Shown here: in pieces, positions 1-8,918 of the stretch
Layout of the letters: the number at the start of each line of letters is the position of its first letter
How positions within the stretch are numbered: position 1 is the stretch's first letter
DNA from: Ziziphus jujuba
Taxonomy: Eukaryota; Streptophyta; Magnoliopsida; Rosales; Rhamnaceae
Length of the DNA: 64,000 bases
Direction: 5' to 3'
NCBI RefSeq assembly: GCF_031755915.1
Contig: NC_083386.1
Coordinates: forward strand, 21,313,001 to 21,377,000
Translations under genes and position numbers: made by a program
The notes under the pieces: model-generated
What the model was told of the DNA's origin: nothing
Database searches by the model: none
The model's input: only the letters and a program-made list of their open reading frames with translations

Positions 1-422
1 TTATAAATAATGGTTTAACTGCAGAAACAGAAAATAGATGATAGAAGCAGCTAGTTCTCGATCAAAGTTTTTTCTTCTGGTTTTCTCTTTTCTTCTTGTA
101 GCCTCTTTCTCTTTGTATTTCTCTTTCTCTTGGTATTATTTAGGATCATTCTGGATGAGTGATTTGTGAGAAAGAGAGAGGTTGTAAAGGGGTTTCTGGT
201 GTGGTTTATGGGTGTAGAGAATCTGTAAAATCAAGAGAGAAACTGCTGCAATGGTGTATCTGTTTTGTTCATAGTGCAAGAACTTCTTGGATGGAGTTCA
301 CCGAGGATGTAGGTCATTTCTAGACCGAACCTCGTAAAATTTGCGTGTTCTTTGTGTGATTCTTCTTGTTTGTTTCTTTCTATATGCTTGCTGTGATGAG
401 TTCTGTATTGAATTAAGTTTCA
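1..422 (+). repeat. 5' LTR of the copia element (partial)
   Basis: Nearly identical to 7724-8146. It starts at a TATA-like TATAAATA (2-9) and ends TTTCA just before ATAG and the primer binding site. The first roughly 129 bp are outside the window. The exact right end is uncertain by a few bases because both LTRs continue with ATA. Confidence 0.93.
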
Positions 423-426
423 ATAG

Positions 427-438
427 TGGTATCAGAGC
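427..438 (+). other. Primer binding site (initiator tRNA-Met)
   Basis: TGGTATCAGAGC is the standard plant copia minus-strand primer site, complementary to the 3' end of tRNA-iMet. It lies 4 nt after the LTR end. Confidence 0.93.
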
Positions 439-522
439 ATTCTTGTATACTCATTCACAAGAAAGAAACGTGTGCCTGCCATTTGTTTGATGAAATTCCT
501 AAGTGACGAACCAGCAAGCTAA

Positions 523-2748
523 ATGGGTTCCAAGGTAAAGTTAGAGGTCTTTAATGGGAAAGGAGACTTTCTCTTATGGAGGCAGAAGATGAAAGCAGTT
601 CTGGTGCAACAAAAAGTGGCCAAAGCCATAGATGGGTCTTTTCCAGAGAGTCTCACAGAAGAGCAAAGAGAAGACATGGATGAAATTGCCTACAGCACCA
701 TCATTTTACATCTGTCTGACAGCATCTTGAGGAAGGTAAATGATTCTAAGACCACTTCTCAAATCTGGAGTAGATTAGAGCAATTATATTTTGTTAAATC
801 ACTGCCAAATAAAATATACTTGCTGGAAAAAATTTTTGGTTTCAAGATGAATCATTCAAAGGATTTAGAAGAGAATCTTGATGAATTTAACAAATTGGGA
901 TTAGATCTGGCCAACTGTAATGAAAAGTTCACTGATGAACATCATGCAGTGATTTTATTAAATTCTCTTCCAGATAGTTATAAGGATATTAAAAATGCAA
1001 TTAAATATGGAAGAGAGATTTTGACCACTGATATTGTCATAAATTCGTTGAGAGCAAAAGAGTTGGAAATGAAGATTGAGAGGCCAGACACTAGTGGGGA
1101 AGGTCTGATTACTAGAGGAAGAAATCCTGTTAGAACTTCAAAAGGCTATAATAACCGTTTCATAGGCAAATCTAGAGACAAGTCTAGATCTAAGTCAAGA
1201 AACAAAGGAAGGAAGTGTTATTATTGCCAGAAAGAAAGTCATCTCATTAAAGATTGCTACAAGAGGATAAATAAAGAAAATAGAGAGAAACATTCTGAAA
1301 ATGGAGATGCTGCTGTAGTAAGCAATGAGGATGACATTGGAGATGTCTTGGCTATCTCAATGGATCAAACCAGTCAAGAATGGATTTTGGATTCTGGATG
1401 TACCTTTCATATGTGTCCAAGACAAGAGTGGTTTGTTAATTTTCGAAACTTAAATGGTGGTCAAGTGCTGTTAGGCAATAATCAAGCTTGTAATGTGACT
1501 GGAATAGGAGATATTCCTATTAGAATGAGTGATGGAGTGATAAGGACCTTGAACAATGTAAGGTTTGTTCCTGAGCTGCAAAGAAATCTCATTTCACTTG
1601 GAGTCTTGGATGAATCTGGTTATAGTTGTAAGTCTGAAAATGGGTCCATGAAGATCAGCAAAGGTGCTCTTACTGTCATGAGAGGACTCAAGAGAAATGG
1701 ATTGTATGTTCTACAAGGAAAAATAGTAACTGGAACTAATGCAGCAGCTATAACTTCAAGTCCAGATGAAACCCAACTTTGGCATAGAAGATTGGGACAT
1801 ATCAGTGAGAAAGGCCTGTAGATTCTCAACAAGCAAGGGCTGTTTGGCAAGAACAAAATCAGCAAGATGGAATTTTGTGAACACTGCATATTGGGGAAGC
1901 AACATCGGTTGAGTTTCAAGCTAGGAACACATAAAGCTACCTCAATACTAGACTATGCACATGCAGATTTATGGGGACCAGCCAGCACACCTACACATGG
2001 AGGTAACAGGTACTTTCTTTCAATTGTTGATGACTTTTCCAGAAAAGTTTGGGTTTTTCTGTTAAAAAATAAAAGTGATGCTTTTGTTAATTTTAAACAT
2101 TGGCACTCTTTAGTTCAAAACCAAACAGGGAAAAAATTGAAAGTGTTAAGAACTGATAATGGGCTAGAATTTTGTAATCTAGAATTTGACAATTTCTGCA
2201 AAGAAATTGGAATTCTTAGACATAGAACAGTTAGTTATACCCCTCAACAAAATAGAGTTGCTGAGAGGATGAACAGGACCTTACTAGACAAGGTTAGGTG
2301 CATGTTGCTAAGTTCTGGTCTACCAAAACCATTTTGGGGTGAAGCTATTATGACAGCAACTTATTTGGTTAATAGATGTCCATCAACAGCTATAGAATTC
2401 AAAACTCCTGAAGAAATGTGGACAGGCAAACCAGCAGATTATACTAGGTTAAAAATCTTTGGATGTGCAGCATATGCTCATCAAAGTGAAGGGAAACTTG
2501 AACCTAGATCATTGAAGTGTGTTTTTCTAGGTTATCCCGAGGGAGTTAAAGGCTATAGGCTGTGGGCAAGAGACTTGAAAGGTTTTAAAACCATAATAAG
2601 TAGGGATGTTATTTTTAATGAAAATATTATGCCTTGCTTGAGTAATAAAGCTGTAGGGATTGAAATTTCCACCAAAGATAAGTCAGTTCAGTTTGAGGTG
2701 GAGCCATATGAAGGCAAAGGAGGACCAAACAACCCAAGTGGAAGCTGA
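523..2748 (+). pseudogene. copia gag-protease-integrase reading frame, interrupted
   Basis: The ATG at 523 opens Gag (UBN2-type), with a zinc knuckle CYYC-x4-H-x4-C near 1216-1257, then a DSG aspartic protease motif near 1390, then the GAG-pre-integrase motif (LWHRRLGH). A TAG at 1819 interrupts the frame. Reading continues in the same frame with the integrase HHCC partner cysteines (CEHC) and the DDE core: ADLWGP, TDNG and VAERMNRT. The knuckle has S where G is usual, and the integrase has NRVAER where NGVAER is usual. The frame ends in TGA at 2746 because of a frameshift just before it. The product would be truncated after protease. Confidence 0.93.
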
Positions 2749-2782
2749 AGCTAAAACACAACTTCTAGAATCTGAAAATTAG

Positions 2783-4522
2783 CAACCAGGTCAAGAAACT
2801 GAAGAAGAATCAATTGCTGAAAGTACAAATCCTCTACAGCATTACCAGCTGACCAGAGATAGGCAAAGGAGAGTGGTAAAACCCCCTGTCAAATTTATTT
2901 CTTCTAACTCCACTATGTTTGCTCTAGTATGTTTTCAGGAACTTGCTGATGAGGAACCTAAGTCCTATTCTGAAGCTATGAAGAGTAAGCATTCTAGATT
3001 GTGGTATAAATCTATGTTGGAAGAATTGGAGTCTTTACACAAGAATAAGACATGGGTGTTGGTTCCTAAACCTGCAACTCAGAAAGTAGTTGACTGCAAG
3101 TGGATTTTTAGAGTGAAAGAGGGGATATCAAGTGCTGATCCAGTTAGATTTAAGGCAAGATTAGTTGCCAAAGGATTCACACAGGTACAAGGGATAGATT
3201 ATACTGAAATTTTCTCACCTGTGGTGAAATACACAACTATTAGGATGATTTTATCATTAGTTGCTCATTTCAACTGGGAGCTGGAACAACTTGATGTGAA
3301 AACAGCATTTTTGCATGGTGAGCTTGATGAGATTATATATATGAAGCAACATGAAGGTTTTGAGGTCTCAAACTCAAATAAGGAGATGGTTTGCTTGCTG
3401 AAGAGATCATTATATGGTTTGAAGCAGTCTCCTCGATAGTGGTATAGGAGATTTGACACTTATGTGTTAAAAGTTGATTTTAAGAGGAGCAGCTATGATA
3501 GTTGTCTATACTACAAAGGTGAAAACTATCATGAATCAGTCTACTTACTCTTATATGTAGATGATATGCTATTAACTGGTCAAAATATGAAGAATATCAA
3601 GGATATTAAGGATGAGTTGAAGGCTGAATTTGACATGAAGGAGCTTGGACCAGCAAAGAAAATTTTAGGCATGAGTATTGAAAGGGACAGATTGAAGAAT
3701 CAGCTTTTCTTGAATCAGAAAAGTTATATTCAGAAAATATTGTCTAAGTTTTCAATGAGTGCTGCAAATTCAACAAATGTACCACTTGGGAATCATTTCA
3801 AGCTATCTGCCAGTTTGTGTCCTCAAACCGAAGAAGAAGAAAAAGACATGAGTAATGTGCCTTATGCAAGTGCAATAGGGTCTGTCATGTACGTTATGAT
3901 CTATACAAGGCCTGATCTAGCTCATGGAATCAGTGTTCTTAGTAGATATATGGCAAATCCTGGAAGAAAACATTGGGAGGCTCTTCAATGGCTTCTAAAA
4001 TATCTTAAGGGGACTTGTGATGTTGGCTTAATGTTTAGTCACTGCAAAGAAGGTGTGGTTCTCAAAGGATATGTAGACTCTGATTATGCAGGTGACAGAG
4101 ATAGAAGAAGGTCAACTAGTTCTTATGTATTTACACTTTGCAATAATTGTGTCAGCTGGAAGTCTAGGCTACAACCAAGGGTGGCATTCTCATCAATCGA
4201 AGCTGAATATATAGCTACTGCAGAAGCTATGAAAGAGGCTTTATGGTTAAAAGGTTTGCTACAAGAATTGAAGCTTTTAGAGGGTGAAGTTACTGTATTT
4301 TCAGACAGTCAAAGCTCAATTCATTTGTGTAAAAATCCGGTTTATCATGATCAAACAAAGCATGTTGAGGTGAAGTACCATTTCACAAGAGATGTTGTGA
4401 ATGAAGGAGTTATTGGCTTGGAGAAAATTGCAACAGCACATAATCCAGCAGATATGGGAACTAAAGTGCTTCCAGTTAGCAAACTTGAAACTTGCAAAAG
4501 TTTGCTAAGAGTTGAACCTGGT
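2783..4522 (+). pseudogene. copia reverse transcriptase-RNase H reading frame, interrupted
   Basis: This is one frame on from the integrase. It holds the RT start (WYKSMLEELESLHKN region), LYGLKQSPR followed by TAG at 3437, the RT catalytic YVDDM near 3555-3570, and RNase H motifs (DSDYAGD, SSIEAEY). Its upstream linker is closed by TAG at 2780. The original stop codon is TGA, formed by the bases at the solo-LTR insertion point: the reading frame ends ...GGT and the flank resumes TGATAG. Any apparent extension past 4522 is solo-LTR sequence, not protein. Confidence 0.92.
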
Positions 4523-4955
4523 TGTAACACCCCGTCCCGAATCGCACCGAAATCCGTGCACGTTGACCGAGGTTGACCGTTGACCGTTGACCGAAGGGGT
4601 CAAAAGTTGACTTTTTGACTCGGTGGGAATTTCGAGTTGACCAGGGTACCGTGGCGAAGTGCATGACGCCCTGAGTTCGTAGACTAGTAGCACGTCGAAA
4701 ACGGAGCTACGGTTTGAAAGTTATGGGCAAAACAAGTTGAAGTGTAAACTGTCTAAAAGGTGCCGGGAGTTGACTTTTTCTTGTGATGTAATTGTGAGTT
4801 GACTCTTGTATGGTTGTAAAGTACTCGTCGATACGAGTTCATAGACTAGCGGCACGCTTAAATCGGACATGTGGTTAAAAAGTTATGGACGTTTGAAGTT
4901 TACCGGATACCGTATTATTTTAATATTTTTTTTGGGTCGGTGAACAGTGAAACGC

Positions 4956-4984
4956 CACGTGTCAGTTTCTGATTGGTCCACGTG
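4956..4984 (+). promoter_or_regulatory. G-box pair around a CCAAT box in solo LTR 1
   Basis: CACGTG occurs at 4956-4961 and 4979-4984, 23 bp apart. ATTGG (an inverted CCAAT box) lies between them at 4972-4976. G-boxes bind bZIP and bHLH factors. The module sits just upstream of the GA tract, where U3 enhancer sequence would be expected. In the second copy both G-boxes read CACATG. Confidence 0.55.
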
Positions 4985-5032
4985 GCATGAACAGTGTCAT
5001 GCAGGGGTTTTATTTGTTAAAACACTCGGGGA

Positions 5033-5098
5033 AGAGAGAGAAAGAGAGAGAAGAGAGAGAAAGAGAGAGAGGAGAGAGAAAGAGAGAGAGAGAGAGAG
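5033..5098 (+). repeat. GA-rich microsatellite in solo LTR 1
   Basis: An imperfect (GA)n tract interrupted by AA. The homologous tract in solo LTR 2 is at 23251-23277 and is shorter, so it varies in length within the family. Confidence 0.9.
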
Positions 5099-7050
5099 CC
5101 ACCGCCGGCCACCGGATTTTGCCACTGTTCCGGCCGAGTTACTGTACACGTGCCGGACAGAAAGCTTGCCCACCTCATTTCCGGCAAAACCTCCAAATTT
5201 CACGGCGAACGGCCGCCGGACGCGCCCGGATCGGACGTCCGAAGTTTGGCGGCGATTTTTCCCCTCCACCGCCGGCCACCGCGAATCGGCACTATTCCGG
5301 CCGATATACAGTACACGCGCCATACACCCAGCATCCTCTCCTCAAGTCCGGCCTACCCACCAAAAATCACGGCCATCGGACCACCGACGCGCCGGGATCG
5401 GAGCGTTTGCTCACCGTCGGTCCCGTTGGATTGCTCTCCTCACGATCTACAAATCTGCAAAATTTCACAGCAAACGGCCACCGTCGAAAATTACTGTTCC
5501 GGCGACGGTTGCCGGTGACGTGGCGGCCCGCCGGAAATTACTGTTCCGGCGAGTACCCCGAAAATTCCGGCCAGCTCCAGTCCGCAGTGTTCGACCTCCT
5601 GAACCCAAATCCGACTTCCGTTTCCACCAATTCGCGACGGTTTGGGAGAATTGCGGAGCCGAAACCCGAAAAGCTTCCCGATAAAATTCCGACCCCGTCG
5701 GGTACGATCATCGGAAATTAAGACCGGATCTGTGATTAGCATCACTCGAGCTTCGATTCGGTATATAATTCGTAAATTTTAGTTATCGTTTGGTGTTCGC
5801 TCCCCGGGTACCCATTTGGGGATTACCCGAATAAAATATTAATATTTGTGGTTTTGGTACTGTGGATGTTTTAGGTGCACGTGCAAGTAGCGGAGTCGAT
5901 CCTGCGGAGGATCTTGATTGAGATACGTGCACAAGGTGAGTGACCCACCTTCAAATTAATTTGGGGAATTTAATTGATGAATATATTATGTGTGAATTAA
6001 ATATTTGGAATTTAATTTCTATGTGCCAAATATTTATTGGATTTATTGTAGAATTATTTATGAATTTATTGGATTTAAGAAAATGTGCATTTTATAAAAG
6101 TATGCCATGTGAAATTATTTTATGGATTTGAGGATTTTGAAATTGGTGTGGTTTTAATGGTAAATTGGGTACGATTTGATTTTCAAATATTTCAAGGAAA
6201 ATATTTGGTTATGTTGGTGATTTCAATTTTTATGAAATATGCCCATAAAATATTATGGGATTTGATTATGATATTTCGAGAAATTATTTATGCTTGGAAA
6301 AAATGTGGATATTTGAATTGATGGATTTGGGAGTTGGTGGATTTGAAAATCATGGGATTTATGGTATTAATTATAAGGAAATTGTGGAGAATTTCCCGGT
6401 TCAAGCGGATGGATTATGCCCGCTATGTTTATGAAAAATGTGAAATTTGTTTTATAATTTAAATTGTGGATTTTATGATTTTTAGATGCACCGTGCACGT
6501 ACTGGTGTTCTGATTATGTGATATGGTATATGTGATATGGATATTGTGCACACGGATATGATTAGCGCGCAGGTGGGTGTGAGTAGCGCGCGGTTGATAT
6601 TATGAGGGTGTCCTGTGGATGCCATCGGAGAGGGCGGCCACCCCCCATTGGCCGGGACACCAGATTAGCAGCGGCGCAGTGGGACGCCACGCGACCGTAT
6701 GCCGGTTTCTTTCTATAACCTCCTGTCTGGCGGTACCTTGGGACGCTGGGTACTGTTGGCGCCACTGGTATATAGTGGGTGCATCAAATGATTTTCAGAA
6801 CTGTGTTTTAAAAATAAAATGTTTGGAAACTGAATTGGAATTAAAAATATAATTGTTACCGCTTCTGGTATTTAATTGATGTCTTGGTTTTCGGGGAATA
6901 TGGATAAAGGGTTTTGTGAAATTGTTTTAAAAGGGGAACCTTTCCAACTGAGAGAATTGTAAGGGTTTTGAGAGAAAATATTATTTCCAAATAATTATTA
7001 TTTATACTTATTACTGTGATATTATATGGTATAGTAGTAGGGTCGCTCAC

Positions 7051-7069
7051 TGAGATGATTAGCATCTCA
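7051..7069 (+). other. Conserved hairpin in solo LTR 1
   Basis: TGAGATG-ATTAG-CATCTCA forms a 7-bp stem with a 5-nt loop. The identical 19-mer occurs in solo LTR 2 at 25068-25086, while the sequence around it has diverged. Confidence 0.6.
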
Positions 7070-7510
7070 CACTCTTAAATTCCGTTCCTCTAGGTACCAG
7101 GTTGTCGGTGTTCACTCGGAGCGGACTTGATCTTCCTCGCTGTATTTGTTCGCGCAGTACCTTGTTCTTCTTTTACTGCAGTTGTAATATTTCGTTCACT
7201 TTTGCTGTATTCTGTATTTTGTAGTACTTCATAAAGCTCTGTATACTGTATGGGACACTTATGTATTTGTATTGCACTGGATTACTGTATTTTTATTTTG
7301 GAGTGCTGAAATTTGTGGAACCAGTTCGTCGTACTGTGGGAGGAATAAGGGAACAATTATAGAAGTGTGTTTTCAGTGCAGGAAATTTTGTGGTAAGTCC
7401 ATCCCTTAGGGGAGGTTCTGCCGGATCTTCCACAGAAGGGTCCGGTAGGGTTTCCCTGGGATCAGGGCTTGTCTAGGGTTCCGATGGGGAACTTTGGACG
7501 GGTCCTGACA

Positions 7511-7594
7511 TGGTTGATAGCTTAAGTCAGTGAACTGAGAAGTCCAAGGAGTCTTGCACACAAATTATCCTCTCACTTGAATCAAGGTGGAGTA
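7511..7594 (+). other. copia 3' untranslated segment and polypurine tract
   Basis: Resumes the copia element after the solo LTR, beginning with the pol stop codon TGA. The purine-rich AAGGTGGAG (7584-7592) just before the 3' LTR is the plus-strand primer site of copia elements. Confidence 0.8.
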
Positions 7595-8146
7595 TGCTGG
7601 TTGTGATTCAATTGAGAGATGGTCAAAGTTAACGTTTCTTATAAGCATCAGTTGTGAAACGGTGCCGTTGCACTTAAGGAAGTGGTTAGAATGAGTCAGC
7701 GGTTAGTTTTCTGTTTTGGAGATTTATAAATAATGGTTTAACTGCAGAAACAGAAAATAGATGATAGAAGCAGCTAATTCTCGATCAAAGTTTTTTCTTC
7801 TGGTTTTCTCTTTTTCTTCTTGTAGCCTCTTTCTCTTTGTATTTCTCTTTCTCTTGGTATTATTTAGGATCATTCTGGGTGAGTGATTTATGAGAAAGAG
7901 AGAGGTTGTAAAGGGGTTTCTGGTGTGGTTTATGGGTGTAGAGAATCTGTAAAATCAAGAGAGAAACTGCTGCAATGGTGTATCTGTTTTATTCATAGTG
8001 CAAGAACTTCTTGGATGGAGTTCACCGAGGATGTAGGTCATTTCTAGACCGAACCTCGTAAAATTTGTGTGTTCTTTGTGTGATTCTTCTTGTTTGTTTC
8101 TTTCTATATGCTTGCTGTGATGAGTTCTGTATTGAATTAAGTTTCA
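7595..8146 (+). repeat. 3' LTR of the copia element (complete)
   Basis: Begins TGCTGGTTGTG directly after the polypurine tract and ends TTTCA, matching the 5' LTR end. About 552 bp. TATAAATA at 7725-7732 is the likely TATA box. It differs from the 5' LTR by 5 transitions and one T indel over the shared 425 bp. Confidence 0.9.
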
Positions 8147-8152
8147 ATATAG

Positions 8153-8918
8153 TCACTAATAATTAATGATCCTTATTTGTCAGAAGCTGATCTGGATATT
8201 CTTCAAGTTTGTGATTCATCTTTATGGGCATCTCGATTGGCTTCCAATCCAGCATGCCAGTTTTAGTTATAGATTTAGCATGTATTTTCTTTGTGACAAG
8301 AAAATTTCATATTTTGAACTTGAAACCAATCTTTAAGTAGTATTTCAATTGATTAAGATCTTTCATGTCAAATTCGATGATTAAATACTCTTGTAATGCC
8401 TTTATTTCATATGGATCATCATTTGTCAAGACCATATCATCCATATATAAAATTAAAGTTGTTACCTTTTATGACTTTATGTTTTATAAAAAAAAATATG
8501 ATTTGAATTACTATGTTTATAACAAAACACCTTCATTGTTTTCGAGAATCTCCCAAACCTAGCTCTTTATGACTGTTTTAACTCATATAAAGGCTTCTTC
8601 AACTTACAGACTTTACCATTACCTGAGGATCCACATTGACTTCCAAGTGGTAAATATACATATGCTTCATCTTCTAAATCCCCATTAGGGGTGAATCTCA
8701 AATAGTTTCTATGGATATAAAAATTTAGATTATATATTGAACTTGGCTACTGAAGCAAATGTCTCTTGATAATCCACCTCATATGCTTGCGTATATCTTT
8801 TTGCAACAAGCCTTATTTTATATTTGTCAATGCCACCATTTGCATTAAGCTTTATGATGAACACCCATCTATATCCAACTGTCTTTTCTTTTTGAGACAA
8901 TGGCACAAGTTCCCAAAC
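8153..8918 (-). pseudogene. Ancient copia reverse transcriptase relic
   Basis: The reverse complement reads, in pieces, the copia RT order: WELVPL, then YRWVF and RLVAKRYTQ, then YQETFASVAKFN, then KVCKLKKPLYELKQ, then YMDDM (8431-8449), then a post-RT linker (TGMLDWKPIE) near 8230-8190. Stops and indels separate the pieces, so it is long dead. It is unrelated in detail to the copia element on its left and runs the other way. The relic stops abruptly at the 3' LTR end, so its remainder probably lies left of the window, split by that insertion. Recognition is by motif. Confidence 0.85.

Larger units (their letters stand above)
4523..7510 (+). mobile_element. Solo LTR 1 (2,988 bp, probably Ty3/gypsy type)
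   Basis: Begins TGTAACACCCCGTCCC and ends GGGTCCTGACA, so it has TG...CA ends, and is flanked by TGGT on both sides (4519-4522, 7511-7514). A second diverged copy with the same ends lies at 22752-25525. It has no primer binding site, polypurine tract or believable protein. Long GC-rich frames at 4947-5745 are composition artefacts. Inside are paired G-boxes, a GA tract, a GC-rich leader-like block (5095-5720), an AAG/GTGAGT splice-donor-like site at 5936 and a conserved hairpin at 7051. The family is inferred from LTR length and ends only; a non-autonomous element is the alternative. Confidence 0.85.
1..8146 (+). mobile_element. Ty1/copia LTR retrotransposon, degenerate, 5' LTR truncated by window edge
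   Basis: The order is LTR, PBS, gag, protease, integrase, RT, RNase H, polypurine tract, LTR, which is the Ty1/copia order. The left LTR begins inside the window at a point matching 7724, so about 129 bp lie outside. The PBS TGGTATCAGAGC (427-438) is complementary to initiator tRNA-Met. The coding region carries TAG stops at 1819, 2780 and 3437 and a frameshift near 2700-2750, so the copy cannot make a full polyprotein. A foreign solo LTR occupies 4523-7510. The two LTRs differ at only 5 sites plus one indel over about 425 bp, so insertion was recent relative to the degree of coding damage. The protein resembles the TNT1-94/Tork type, but the lineage was not tested. Confidence 0.95.

Noticed and set aside
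4523..4576. C-terminal extension of the copia RNase H frame
   Set aside because: This is the first 54 bp of the inserted solo LTR; the original stop codon lay at the insertion site.
4947..5745. Overlapping frames of up to 245 codons on both strands
   Set aside because: They lie in the GC-rich block of solo LTR 1, where stop codons are rare. Frames do not correspond between the two LTR copies and contain GA-repeat Arg/Glu runs.
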